A stretch of 64,000 bases of DNA from Streptomyces purpureus (lineage in GTDB: Bacteria; Actinomycetota; Actinomycetes; Streptomycetales; Streptomycetaceae): positions 685,131-749,130 of the forward strand of contig NZ_BMQQ01000001.1 in the NCBI RefSeq assembly GCF_014648195.1. The letters are read 5' to 3'. The notes under the pieces are model-generated. The model saw nothing but the letters and a program-made list of their open reading frames with translations. It was not told the origin of the DNA and did no database searches. Position numbers and translations under genes: made by a program. Shown here piece after piece: positions 26,544 through 37,151 of the stretch; positions within the stretch are counted from its first letter, which is position 1; every line of letters begins with the position of its first letter.

Positions 26544-27940
26544 CCCGAACCTCGCCTCGCGTCGTCCCCACCCGCGAGCGCCGGCGTGGCGCCGTCCGGA
26601 GGGTGGCCGGCAGTCCGTGCCGGACGGGCCTGGACCGGGCAGGCGAGGACGGTGCCGACGAGCTCGTACTCGGCGTCCGCGCACGCCTCGGCGATGCCGG
26701 CGAGCTCCGCCGCGGTCCAGCTGCCCGCGCTGAGTACGACCAGGGCACCGGCTTCGGCGCCGTCGTCCGGCACCAGCGGCCGCGACACCGAAACCTCCAC
26801 CACCCGCGTTTTCACGGAGGACCTCTCGCCCGAAGTGCTGGGCGAAGGATCGCTCTTGGCCTCGGCGACGAGGTGCGCGGCGGCCCGGCGGGCGATCTCG
26901 TCGCCGTCCGGGACCACGACCAGCAGCCGCCGAGGGGCAGGCAGCCGGTCCCGGACGCGGGCGCACACCCGCCGGTAGCGGATCCGCCTGCCGGCCTCGT
27001 CGCCGGAGGCCTGCGGGGTCGGTACGTCCCACCGGACGTCGACGCCCAGCAGTCGGCGGATCCGGCCCAACGGGTCCCGGTCTTCGGGCCGGTGCGCGGG
27101 CCGTTCGGCGGGTACGTCGACGGCACCCAGCACCGCCGAGCCCAGCGCCGCGGCGATCTCCGGTTCGGTGCGCAGTCTGCGACTCATCCGCGCTGCGGTG
27201 AGATGGCCGACGACCGCCAGCAGGACGAACAGCAACGCCCCCGCCACGGTGAGCTGGACGCTCGTCGGTGGTGCCTCGCCGGCCGGCCTGGCCGCCGGCC
27301 CCATGACAACCATGTTGGCCTTGCGGGTCGCCGGGTCGGCCTGGTCCAGCTTGCTGACCGCCTCCTGCAGCGCGGTGCGCAGCTTCGCGAGCTCGGTGCG
27401 GGTCTGTACGCTCTCGACCGTCCGCGCCGGATCGGCCGCCTCGGCCAGGTCGGAGATGCGGCGGTTGGTCTGCACCACCATCTTCCGCAGCGCCTCGGGC
27501 CCCGCCGCTGCTTCCGGGCCGGTGTCGTCGCCCGCGATCCGCGCGGCGAAGGTGACGAACTGCTGGGCCACCTGGTCGGAGAGTTGCTGTGCGCGCTCCG
27601 GGGTGTCGGCCGTACCCGAGATCTTGATGATGTTCCCGTCGTCGGCCTTGGCGCTCACCCGATCGCGCAGCTCACTGCCGCCGGCCCCGGGCCGCCCGAG
27701 CGTGGCAGCCGCCCGGTCGAGCACCACCGAACTGGTCGCGATCTCTGCCTGGGTCAGCAGCTCGCGTTCCTCCCACGCCCCGGGCAGCAGTACCGATGCG
27801 GTTGTCGTGTAGCGCGGCGGAAACAGCAGGGAGGTGCCGTGGCCGACGAGCGCGCCCACCACGGCGAGGATGGTGAGAAGCCGTCGGCGCCGACGGAGAA
27901 TCCGGCCGATCGTGACCAGCCGTATCGTGTCATCGCTCAA
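26540..27940 (-). CDS. Wzz-like chain-length protein with degenerate nucleotide-binding domain (copy 1)
   Basis: 466 residues with the Wzz plan: TM1 at about 20-38 (LLTILAVVGALVGHGTSLLF), an external domain with ATSSVVLDRAAATLG-type sequence, and TM2 near 225-245 (VAGALLFVLLAVVGHLTAARM). The C-terminal ~200 residues resemble a BY-kinase fold (RRLLVVVPDGDEIARRAAAHLV), but no Walker A lysine or tyrosine-rich tail is visible. The ATG overlaps the GT4 gene by 4 bases. Two consecutive non-identical Wzz proteins suggest a hetero-oligomeric length regulator. Confidence 0.83.
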   Translation of the reverse strand: MSDDTIRLVTIGRILRRRRRLLTILAVVGALVGHGTSLLFPPRYTTTASVLLPGAWEERELLTQAEIATSSVVLDRAAATLGRPGAGGSELRDRVSAKADDGNIIKISGTADTPERAQQLSDQVAQQFVTFAARIAGDDTGPEAAAGPEALRKMVVQTNRRISDLAEAADPARTVESVQTRTELAKLRTALQEAVSKLDQADPATRKANMVVMGPAARPAGEAPPTSVQLTVAGALLFVLLAVVGHLTAARMSRRLRTEPEIAAALGSAVLGAVDVPAERPAHRPEDRDPLGRIRRLLGVDVRWDVPTPQASGDEAGRRIRYRRVCARVRDRLPAPRRLLVVVPDGDEIARRAAAHLVAEAKSDPSPSTSGERSSVKTRVVEVSVSRPLVPDDGAEAGALVVLSAGSWTAAELAGIAEACADAEYELVGTVLACPVQARPARTAGHPPDGATPALAGGDDARRGSG

Positions 27941-29191
27941 CGGCGCGGACTCCTCCTCGCCCGGTTGGTCCCGCCCGTCGGCAGCGGAGCCTGGTCACGG
28001 CAGGCGGCGGCGTAGGCGGCGAGCAGCGACGCCTGCGAGTTCTTCCAGGAGAGCGGTCCGCCGATCCGCTCCTGGCCGATCTTGCCCATCCGGGCCCGCT
28101 TCTCCGGATCGTCCAGCAGCAGCGCGATGAGCCTGGCGAACTCGGTCTCGTCGTTGGCGGGCGCGTAGACGGCGGCGTCACCGGCGGAGACTCGCGCCTC
28201 CCGGAGGTCGAACGAGACGATCGGCCGGCCCATCACCATGTATTCCAGGACCTTGTTCATCGTCGACACGTCGTTGAGCGGATTGCGGGGGTCGGGGGAG
28301 AGGCACACGTCCGCGGTGGACAGGTAGCGCACCAGGTCGGCGTCCGGAATCCGCCCGGTGAACTGCACCTGCTCCGAGATCCCGAGCCTCCGGGCCAGCT
28401 CCACCATCGCGTCGAAGGTGTCGCCGGCGCCGACGAAGACCGCGTGCCAGTCGGTCCGCCCGAGCTCGTCGCGCAGCTTCGCTAGCGCCCGTAAGGCGTA
28501 GTCGACTCCGTCCTGAGGGCCCATGACGCCGAGGTAGCACAGCAGATGAGTCTTGCCGCGCTTCAGTTCCTGCTCGGGCGGTACGGGCTGGAACCGTTCG
28601 GTGTCGGGCGCGCTGCGCACCACGAAGACGTCCGACGGCCGCCGGCCGCCACGGCGCAGCGCGACGTCCCGGTAGCTCTCGTTCGTGGCCAGCACGACGT
28701 CCGCGGCCCGGTAGGTCCGCCGTTCCAGCGCGCACACGGCGCGGTGGAGCAGATCCTCGCCGCGGTCGAACCGGGAGAGGTAGAGCTCGGGTACGAGGTC
28801 GTGCTGGTCGAAGACGAACCGCGCCCCGCGCCGCTTCAGCCAGAGCGCCGGCAGGAACAGCAGGTCCGGCGGATTGCAGGCGTGGACGACCTCGACCGGG
28901 CCGACCTTGCGGGCCAGCCGGACCGTGTGCCACAACGCCGCTCCGTACTCCCGCAGATAGCCGGCCGGTCCACCGGTGGCGGCGCGCAACGGGTAGCGGT
29001 GGATCCGAACCCCGTCGATCAGCGCCTCCGGCTCCGTGTCCCGCGTTCCCCCCTGGGGGCAGATGACATGCACCTCCCAGCCCGCGTCGCGCAGCGTGGT
29101 GCACTCCTGCCACACCCGCCGGTCGAACGGCACCGACAGGTTCTCCACGAGAATCAGCGCGCGCCGGGCCGGGCCGGCGCCTGTCGTCGCG

Positions 29192-29202
<11 letters not shown>
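27937..29202 (-). CDS. glycosyltransferase family 4
   Basis: 421 residues, GT-B fold. The N-terminal half contains ENLSVPFDRRVWQE and VHACNPPDLLFLPA, the middle HLLCYLGVMGPQDGVDYALRAL, and the C-terminal half SPDPRNPLNDVSTMNKVLEYMVMG with the acidic EX7E-type pair. The last ~30 residues are basic. It is the second gene of the polysaccharide operon and overlaps the sugar-dehydrogenase stop by 11 bases. It is similar in type to WbuB-like transferases that add an early sugar after the priming step; donor unknown. Confidence 0.9.
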
Positions 29203-30517
<1,315 letters not shown>

Positions 30518-31228
30518 GACCCGTTCCTCCCCCCGGGCAGGCCCTCGCTGCCCTGGTGGTGAACGCGATCGCCCGCCGCCCCCGGCCCCGCCGAAAACGG
30601 CATGACTAATTCCCTTTGCTGCACAGGACCCCCCCAGGTCACCAGTGATTCGGCGAGTCCGCCTCACACTGTTTCTCCCTCGGGAGGTCCCGCCCCCCGA
30701 ATGGAATACCGGCTATTGCAGCGCCGAACAAAAGATCAATTTTGTCGCCTCGTGCCCAGGTATCTGAAGCACGCGTCAATCTAGACCATCGGGACCCGTC
30801 TGTAGAGGGGATGTGTGCAACTTGCGCCCAAGCTGCGAAGGCGGATCCGTCGAGGGGCGCCCGCCGTCGATCCGTTCACAGCGGACGTATGCCGTGTGAC
30901 CTGCGGCGACGATAGTTCCCCGGGCTGTCGGCACCAGCATCCCCCGGCGGTTGTCGAGGGGTGAATTCGACAGAGTCTGGCCGAAAGGAAGCGGTGATTG
31001 CCTTTATGATCGCGCCAAGAATTCGGCGGTCCGGAAATGGCTTCAGCTGTCTGGAAAAACACCCATGGGGACCGGTCAAAAACGGCGCCACCTGCGGCTT
31101 CTTGGAGGTGCCTGGTCCGGAAATCGTAATGTGGCCGCGAGCGCGCGACGGCGTGCGTCCGGTTGCTGATGCCCCGTCCGGATGGGTCCATGGAGGGGAC
31201 ACCGGAACGGCGCTGAGGCGGGTGGCGT
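30518..31228. other. intergenic region with expected promoter of the polysaccharide operon
   Basis: About 710 bases between the divergent dehydrogenase and SRPBCC genes hold no convincing gene. Reading frames here lack the third-position G/C bias of the neighbours. The stretch 30600-30790 is locally less G/C-rich (for example around 30725-30750), as is common for streptomycete promoters. A TTGACG hexamer on the minus strand near 30780 could be a -35 element but has no matching -10 that I can see. The 25-kb operon promoter must lie here or upstream. Confidence 0.4.
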
Positions 31229-31678
31229 GTGGGCATCGACGTGACGGCGGAGCGGGTGATCCCGCTGCCGTGCGAGCGGGTCGCGTCCTACGCGATGGAC
31301 TGGCGCCATGACGCGGAGTGGACGCAGGGCATCCGAACGGCGGAACTGACCCGCCAGGCCGACGGGGGCGGCTTCGGGGTCGGTGCCGAGGTCACCCGGA
31401 CCGCGTACTTCCTGGGCAAACGGATCGCCTACGTGCTGCGCGTCGCCGACTACGAGCCCCCGCGGCTGCTGGACATGGTGTCCGTCGCGGGCCCGATGCC
31501 GATGCACGTGACGTACACCTTCACCCCGACGTCGGACGAGAGCACCGTGGCCCGCATCCGCGTACGGGGTGACCCATCCGGACTGTACGGCCTCGCGGCG
31601 CCGCTCATGGGGCGTAAGGTGCGATCCTCGCTGGTCAAGGACCTCCGGGACCTGGAACGGCGGTTGAGCGGGGCTTAG
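31229..31678 (+). CDS. SRPBCC-family protein
   Basis: 149 residues with the START/polyketide-cyclase-like pattern: a first strand ERVIPLPCERVASYAMD, then DAEWTQGIRTAEL, the central RVADYEPPRLLDMVSVAGPM strands, and a C-terminal amphipathic helix (GRKVRSSLVKDLRDLERRL). Such proteins bind hydrophobic ligands in a helix-grip pocket. The GTG at 31229 follows a G-rich stretch. It precedes the Rieske oxygenase and HpnR-like genes on the same strand; a lipid-binding role with them is possible but unproven. Confidence 0.75.
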   Translation: MGIDVTAERVIPLPCERVASYAMDWRHDAEWTQGIRTAELTRQADGGGFGVGAEVTRTAYFLGKRIAYVLRVADYEPPRLLDMVSVAGPMPMHVTYTFTPTSDESTVARIRVRGDPSGLYGLAAPLMGRKVRSSLVKDLRDLERRLSGA

Positions 31679-31683
31679 ATCAC

Positions 31684-31962
31684 TCACGGTTGGGACGTCC
31701 GTGGTGCGCTCAGGGTGAAGTCCGCGGACCCGTGCTGCCGCCCGTTGACCTGGAGGCGGGACCAGGCGTGGTGCTCGGTCGGCTGTGGCAACCGGGCCAG
31801 GGCGCGGGCCGCGCGCCGGAGCGGCCGGCCCGCGGACTGAACCGTCCCTCGCGACCCCGGCCGCTCACCAGGGTCGCGTCGCCGGGCGTCGGCCGGCGCG
31901 GCCGAGCCCGTGCGCTGCTCCTCGTCCACCGCCCAGAAGTCGTCGAGGGTGCGGACGGCCAC
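31684..31962 (-). CDS. possible small hypothetical protein
   Basis: 92 codons from a GTG at 31962. Third codon positions are almost all G or C in this frame, which is the main support. The protein begins VAVRTLDDFWAVDEEQRTG, is Arg-rich in the middle and ends DFTLSAPRTSQP. The ribosome binding site is poor: AGGGGG directly abuts the GTG. It converges with the SRPBCC gene (5-base gap). No family recognised; a plus-strand frame over the same DNA looks less coding-like. Confidence 0.4.
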   Translation of the reverse strand: MAVRTLDDFWAVDEEQRTGSAAPADARRRDPGERPGSRGTVQSAGRPLRRAARALARLPQPTEHHAWSRLQVNGRQHGSADFTLSAPRTSQP

Positions 31963-32043
31963 CCCCCTATTCGGACGCCTTGAACAGAGCACGGAAAGCG
32001 GGCGCCGATCAGGATGAGCGGAGCGCCCACCAAGAGGAGAGAT

Positions 32044-33258
32044 ATGACCGACTTCGACAGGATGGAGAGCGGTCGCTTCTCGGGGGGCCGCGAGCCGGGC
32101 TCCGGCACGATCGATCTTCGGCGCGTGGGGGCGAACCCCGATCACTGGTACCCGGTCGCCCTGTCCCGGCGGGTGCCCGGCCGACGGGTGGTCGGGACCG
32201 CGTTCGCGGGTCAGCGAATCGCTCTCTACCGGGGGCAGAGTGGTGCCGTTCATGCGCTGGAGGATCGGTGCGCTCACCGCCAGGTGCCGTTGAGCATGGG
32301 TGTCGTGGAGGGCGAGACGCTGCGCTGCTGCTATCACGCGTGGGCCTACCGTGGCGACGGCCGTATCTCCCAGATTCCCTACCTTGCCAAGGGTGACGGC
32401 CGGCCACCGCGTGGCGTCCGCGCCTACCCCGTCCGTGAGGCGTACGGCCTCGTGTTCGTCTTTCCGGGGGATGCCGGGAAGGCGGCGGTCACACCGCTGC
32501 CCGAGCTGCCGGCCTTCGGCTCGGTCAGGTACAAGACCATGACCTTCTCGCGGCGCGTCTGCTGCCACTACTCATTCATGCACGAGAACCTGCTGGACAT
32601 GAACCACCAGTTCCTCCACCGGGGCGTCGTCGGCAAACTCCACCCTGAACTGCTGGGGTACGAGACCGGCCCGGGATCGGTGGAGGCCAGGTATCTGTTC
32701 ACGCACGCCGGAGGCAAGCGGAACCGCGGCGCGGGCCTGCTCGCTGCCGAGGGTGTGCGCGGTAGCGACTCCGCCGACGTCATGACCATCCGCACCGAAT
32801 ACCCGTATCAGACGCTCGATCTGGTCCCGGAGAACGCCGAGCGTCCGTCTTTCCGGCTCTGGGCGGTGTACGTACCCGAGGACGCCGAGCAGCGCACATG
32901 CCACGCCTACGGCCTGCTCATGATTGAGAAGCCCCGCCTCCCCGGCGCCCTTCATCTGGCCTGGCCGCTGATCAGGCGCTTCGCCGAACGCGTGTTCGCC
33001 GAGGATCGTATGGCCGTCGAGGCCGAGCAGCGGGCGTGGGACGAGCAGGGCGAGGACCGTAATCACGAGGTGTTTCCCCTGATCCTGGACGTCCGCCAGG
33101 TGCTGCGAAGGAACGGTGTTCCTCTTCCGGTGGCAGCTTCCTCCGGCGAGGCGGCGGCCCCCATGTGCGACGGCGTCGAGTCGATGCCCGGCCATCGCGA
33201 CGTAGACGGGCAAGCGTCCGATGAGCCAGAGCGCACCGATGGGTCGGCCGGTGGGTGA
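32044..33258 (+). CDS. Rieske 2Fe-2S oxygenase (ring-hydroxylating type)
   Basis: 404 residues. The Rieske cluster motifs are CAH (76-78) and CCYH (95-98). The mononuclear iron site is NLLDMNHQFLHR (around 180-192), with the two His and an Asp/Asn bridge. The ATG at 32044 was chosen over an upstream GTG because AAGAGGAGAG lies just before it. There is no separate reductase or ferredoxin gene nearby. Position 76 bases before a predicted hopanoid methylase suggests a lipid substrate such as a hopanoid or sterol-like ring; the family also contains aromatic and choline-type oxygenases. Confidence 0.88.
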   Translation: MTDFDRMESGRFSGGREPGSGTIDLRRVGANPDHWYPVALSRRVPGRRVVGTAFAGQRIALYRGQSGAVHALEDRCAHRQVPLSMGVVEGETLRCCYHAWAYRGDGRISQIPYLAKGDGRPPRGVRAYPVREAYGLVFVFPGDAGKAAVTPLPELPAFGSVRYKTMTFSRRVCCHYSFMHENLLDMNHQFLHRGVVGKLHPELLGYETGPGSVEARYLFTHAGGKRNRGAGLLAAEGVRGSDSADVMTIRTEYPYQTLDLVPENAERPSFRLWAVYVPEDAEQRTCHAYGLLMIEKPRLPGALHLAWPLIRRFAERVFAEDRMAVEAEQRAWDEQGEDRNHEVFPLILDVRQVLRRNGVPLPVAASSGEAAAPMCDGVESMPGHRDVDGQASDEPERTDGSAGG

Positions 33259-33334
33259 ACGCACGCCGCCTGCTTCAACCTCCTGACAGCCGCCACCTGG
33301 CCGCCGTCCCCGTTCTTACTCCACCGAGGTGACC

Positions 33335-34822
33335 ATGCGCCTGCTGCTCGTCCATCCCAGCGCCCTGATGTACTCGGAGATCTTCCTGCGTCTGGAGCCG
33401 CTCGGCCTGGAACGGGTGGCCGGCGCGGCCCGCGACGCGGGCCACGAGGTCAGGATCGTCGACCTGCAAGTGTCCAACGTACGGGAGCTTGCCCGCGAGT
33501 TCAGCTCCTTCCGCCCCGACGCTCTCGGGGTGTCCCTGAACTACCTTGCCAACATCCCCGAGGCGATCGGCATCGCCCACTCGGCGAAGCGCGCGTCCCC
33601 GAACTGCTTCGTCTTCTTCGGCGGGCACAGTGTGTCCTTCGTGGCGGAAGACGTTCTCGCGCAGGCGGAAGGATCGGTGGACGCGGTCGTGCGGGGCGAA
33701 GGCGAACCAGCTGTGGTCTCCCTGCTGGCGGCGGTCCAGGACGGCGGCGTGGAGAAGGTGCCGGGGATCGTCACACAGGCGGGCCGTGGCCCCGGACCGA
33801 GCATGCTGCACAGCATCGACACCCCCGTTCCGGCGCGCGACCTGACCCGGCACCGGCGTCGCTACTTCATCGGGGAACTGGATCCGTGCGCGTCCATCGA
33901 GTTCACCAGAGGCTGTCCGTGGGACTGCTCCTTCTGCTCTGCCTGGACCTTCTACGGCCGCAGCTACCGAAAAGCCTCTCCGGAAGCGGCCGGAGCGGAG
34001 ATGGCAAGCATCCAGGAACCGAACGTGTTCATCGTCGACGACGTCGCGTTCATCCGGCCGGAGCACGGGCACGCCATCGCCGCCGAGCTGGAACGCCGCA
34101 GAATCCGCAAGCACTACTACCTGGAGACCCGCAGTGATGTACTGCTGCGCAACGAAGAGGTCTTCCAGCGCTGGACCCGGCTCGGCCTGAAATACATGTT
34201 CCTCGGCATGGAGGCCATCGACGCCGAGGGACTGGACCTGTATCGCAAACGCGTCAGCCCCGACGACAACTTCCGAGCCCTCGAAGTGGCACGCCGACTC
34301 GGCATCAACGTCGCGATCAACCTCATCGTCGATCCGGCCTGGGACGAAGAACGCTTCCGCGTCATCCGGGACTTCGCACTCGCCGTCCCGGAGATCGTGC
34401 ACCTGACGGTGATGACGCCCTACCCAGGGACGGAGATCTGGCACACCGAATCTCGCAGGCTCACCACCCGCGACTACCGGCTCTTCGACATCCAGCACGC
34501 CGTAGTGCCCACCACCCTGCCCTTGGACGTCTTCTACCGCGAACTCGTCAAGACCCAGGCCGTCATCAACCGCAAACACCTGGGCCTACGGACCGCGGCC
34601 GGCGCCCTGCGAGTACTGGGCGGAAACCTCGCCCGCGGACAGACCAACTTCGCCCGGATGCTCTGGAAGTTCAACCGCGTCTACAACCCCGCACGGCAGT
34701 TTGCCGACCACCAGCGCCAAGTGCGCTACCAACTCCCGCTGCCGCAGCACCTGGATGTCGGTGACCGCCGGAAGCTGTACGTGCACAGTCGCCCACTGCG
34801 TGAGGCCGGAACGGCGGAGTAG
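33335..34822 (+). CDS. hpnR: B12-binding radical SAM protein, probable hopanoid C-3 methylase
   Basis: 495 residues. An N-terminal cobalamin-binding-type domain (1-150: LLVHPSALMYSEIFLRLEPL, VSLNYLANIP, VFFGGHSVSF) is followed by a radical SAM core with CPWDCSFC (Cys194, Cys198, Cys201). The C-terminal QTNFARMLWKFNRVYNP segment matches my memory of HpnR proteins. HpnR uses SAM to methylate ring A of bacteriohopanepolyols. The ATG at 33335 has GAGGTG 4-9 bases before it; a GTG at 33329 would add two residues. Squalene-hopene cyclase genes are not in this window. Confidence 0.75.
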   Translation: MRLLLVHPSALMYSEIFLRLEPLGLERVAGAARDAGHEVRIVDLQVSNVRELAREFSSFRPDALGVSLNYLANIPEAIGIAHSAKRASPNCFVFFGGHSVSFVAEDVLAQAEGSVDAVVRGEGEPAVVSLLAAVQDGGVEKVPGIVTQAGRGPGPSMLHSIDTPVPARDLTRHRRRYFIGELDPCASIEFTRGCPWDCSFCSAWTFYGRSYRKASPEAAGAEMASIQEPNVFIVDDVAFIRPEHGHAIAAELERRRIRKHYYLETRSDVLLRNEEVFQRWTRLGLKYMFLGMEAIDAEGLDLYRKRVSPDDNFRALEVARRLGINVAINLIVDPAWDEERFRVIRDFALAVPEIVHLTVMTPYPGTEIWHTESRRLTTRDYRLFDIQHAVVPTTLPLDVFYRELVKTQAVINRKHLGLRTAAGALRVLGGNLARGQTNFARMLWKFNRVYNPARQFADHQRQVRYQLPLPQHLDVGDRRKLYVHSRPLREAGTAE

Positions 34823-35120
34823 CGGCGGTGTGCCGTGGCACCAGCGGCCGGCCATGTCTCATCCGGCAAGGCCACCCCTGACTGGCCACGCCTTCGCCGA
34901 CGTGGGCCTGAAGCGTGTGGTTTCTGGTCCTGGTCGACGCCTGGGGGAGGAGGGTCGGCCTCCCTGGGGTTCGGGCGCGTGCCGTGCTGAGACCCGTGGG
35001 CGTCCCGCTGGTGGACGTCAGGGATGCCGTCCGTGTTCTGGTCGGCGGTCTCTGTCTCGTACAGGCGCCGATATTTGTTGTTTCGCAACCTCAGCAGCAG
35101 ACAGGCGACGCCGGCGGAAG

Positions 35121-35288
35121 TCAGAGAGCCGAGGAGGACGTGGTGCTCTTGGCCAGCCCCGCCGCCTCTTCATGCAGTTCCTGTCTTTCGACATGGGCGT
35201 GCCGCCGGCACACGGCCACGCCACACTGGCGACATATAGCCTCCGCCACCTCGTCCTTTCCCGACTGGCGACACTCGAAGCACCACAT
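35121..35288 (-). CDS. DUF2180-like small zinc-ribbon protein
   Basis: 55 residues. CFEC, CRQC and CRRHAH Cys/His pairs (residues 3-31) are spaced as in DUF2180 proteins of streptomycetes, which start with a CxxC and carry AVCxxCGxAVCxxHA. The ATG at 35288 has GGAG 8 bases upstream. The tail after the His is shorter and unlike typical members, so it may be slightly truncated. It lies opposite a universal stress protein gene; a redox or metal-binding role is inferred. Confidence 0.6.
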   Translation of the reverse strand: MWCFECRQSGKDEVAEAICRQCGVAVCRRHAHVERQELHEEAAGLAKSTTSSSAL

Positions 35289-35642
35289 CCTGGAATCTCC
35301 GATCCCCGAGCCGCCTGTACGCCATTGGCGTCGGTACACAGCGGCCGGCGTCGATGGGGCGTTTCCCTCTTCATACGAGCACCTGTCCGCACGGCGGCGG
35401 CCGAACCATGACGGAGCGCGGGGCGCCAGAAAGGCCTCCCCGTAAACGCCCGGCCACGGGGACCGGCGCAGCACTCTGAGGCGATGAGGCGACAGAGGGG
35501 TGACACCCGGTGAGAGGAGACAGGCTGTCCGCGCTCAAGGAATTGGGGAAATTCAGGACGTGCAAGCCGCCGAAGCTGGGTAGTCGCCGTGCATCCGAAG
35601 CGCCATGTCATCGCCGGAGCGAACCCGAAGCGGAGCGCCAAC
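35289..35642. other. intergenic region, no gene seen
   Basis: About 350 bases between the divergent DUF2180-like and universal stress protein genes. Frames crossing it are not coding-like. It should hold both promoters; I could not pick out a convincing element. Confidence 0.4.
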
Positions 35643-36539
35643 ATGCCGAACCCGATGCCTCAGAAGGACCGGCCCGTCATCGTGGGAATCGACGACGGCC
35701 CGCATCAAGATGAGATCGTGCGCTTCGCGGCGCGGCAGGCGGAGCTTCGCGGGCGCCGGCTCCACATCGCTCACGCCATCCGTCTCCCGCTGCCAGGCGG
35801 TTGGGCGACGGACGGTGGGGAGGAGGACTCTGCCGCTCACGCCGGGGGACGGCTCGTGGACCGATATGAAGACCTCGTACGCCACGAGTTTTCCGGCCTC
35901 ACTGTGGCGGGCGAACTCCCCATGGGGCACGCGGCGGCGGTGCTGATCGAACGCTCATCGGAGGCCGAGCTGCTCGTGATCGGCCACCGAGGCAGCGGCG
36001 GGTTCCCCCGGCTACCACTCGGCTCGGTCAGTTGGCAGGTCGCCACGCACGCCCAGTGCCCGGTGATCGTGGTCCGCCCCAGGGACACCAGCGGGCAGAC
36101 GGAGAACCGCGTCGTGGTGGGAGTAGATCTGGAAGATCTCTCACCGGACGCCCTGGACTTCGCCTACGAGCAAGCCGAGGCGTCGGGCGCACGACTGGAG
36201 CTGGTGCACGGCGTCTTCCACCTGGGAATGCTTCCCACCGGTCCGATCGGCATGGTGCCTCCCGACTTCGCAAGCCTGGACCGTGGGGCGCGCGACCTCC
36301 TGGAAAAGGAGATCTCCGCGCGACGGGCCCGCCATCCCTTGGTGCAGGCGACCTTGCGTATAGAGCGCACAAGGCCGGCGACGCTCCTGGCGGAGGCCGC
36401 CCGCGACGCGGACCTCCTGGTCGTCGGCTCCCGGGGACGCTCAGGGGTGAAGCGGCTGCTTCTCGGGTCGGTCAGCGCCGAGGTACTGCATACAGCCGAG
36501 TGCCCCGTAGCTGTCGTCCCCGGACGGGGCGGCGATTGA
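35643..36539 (+). CDS. universal stress protein, two UspA domains
   Basis: 298 residues with two tandem UspA folds: 8-145 (VIVGIDDGPHQDEIV ... LLVIGHRGSGGFPRLPLGSVS) and 155-298 (VVVGVDLEDLSP ... LLVVGSRGRSGVKRLLLGSVS). The G-2X-G-9X-G(S/T) ATP-binding motif is present in both. The ATG at 35643 follows CGGAGCGCCAAC; a GTG at 35589 would add 18 residues. The cluster of stress-type genes here (DUF2180, Usp, Cys-rich copper protein) resembles dormancy or redox islands in streptomycetes. Confidence 0.9.
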   Translation: MPNPMPQKDRPVIVGIDDGPHQDEIVRFAARQAELRGRRLHIAHAIRLPLPGGWATDGGEEDSAAHAGGRLVDRYEDLVRHEFSGLTVAGELPMGHAAAVLIERSSEAELLVIGHRGSGGFPRLPLGSVSWQVATHAQCPVIVVRPRDTSGQTENRVVVGVDLEDLSPDALDFAYEQAEASGARLELVHGVFHLGMLPTGPIGMVPPDFASLDRGARDLLEKEISARRARHPLVQATLRIERTRPATLLAEAARDADLLVVGSRGRSGVKRLLLGSVSAEVLHTAECPVAVVPGRGGD

Positions 36540-36740
36540 CTGGGCCGCGGAGGCAAAGCGGCTGACCGATCACATCCTGCGCGAAGCATGGTGCCGGTTC
36601 CCACACGGCAGGCGCTGACTCCGGCGGCCGCGACTGCCCGGCCTGGAACGAAGCACATGGTTTCGTGCCCGCTCTTTGGTGTTACCCGTACACGGTGACA
36701 ACCGCCACGCCAGTACATCAACGCATCTTGAGAGGCAGCC

Positions 36741-37151
36741 ATGGCCACTGCTGTGAAAGACATGCTCGACACGTACCCCGCCGACCTGGGCGGCGTGGAC
36801 CGCGAGAAACTGGCGCGCTGCATTGAGGAATGCATCGCCTGTGCGCAGGCATGCACGGCCTGTGCCGACGCCTGCATGTCGGAAGACATGGTGCATGAGC
36901 TGACCAAGTGCATCCGCACGAACGCGGACTGCGCCGACATCTGCAACGCCACCGCTGCCGTGCTGTCCCGGCACACCGGCTACGACGCCAATATCACCCG
37001 CGCGATCCTCCGAGCCTGCGCCACCGTCTGTAAGGCGTGCGCCGACGAGTGCGCAAGCCATGCCGACCAGCACGACCACTGCCGCGTGTGCGCTGAAGCG
37101 TGCCGTCGCTGCGAACAAGCCTGCAACGACCTGCTCACCTCACTTGGCTGA
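36741..37151 (+). CDS. four-helix-bundle copper-binding protein (DUF326/Csp-like)
   Basis: 136 residues with about 20 Cys, arranged as repeated CxxxC and CxxCxxxC along predicted helices (CIEECIACAQACTACADAC, CADICN, CATVCKACADEC, CRVCAEACRRCEQAC). This is the pattern of cytosolic copper storage proteins, in which Cys line the core of a four-helix bundle and bind many Cu(I) ions. There is no signal peptide, so it is predicted cytosolic. An AGAGGCAGCC site precedes the ATG. Copper storage is family-based; metal identity is not tested here. Confidence 0.88.
   Translation: MATAVKDMLDTYPADLGGVDREKLARCIEECIACAQACTACADACMSEDMVHELTKCIRTNADCADICNATAAVLSRHTGYDANITRAILRACATVCKACADECASHADQHDHCRVCAEACRRCEQACNDLLTSLG

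Noticed and set aside
30961..31311. 116-codon plus-strand frame before the SRPBCC gene
   Set aside because: Weak codon bias, no ribosome binding site, and it overlaps the start of the SRPBCC gene; kept as non-coding.
34823..35120. Possible small genes after hpnR
   Set aside because: Overlapping frames on both strands are about equally open; none has a start with ribosome binding site or a recognisable product.
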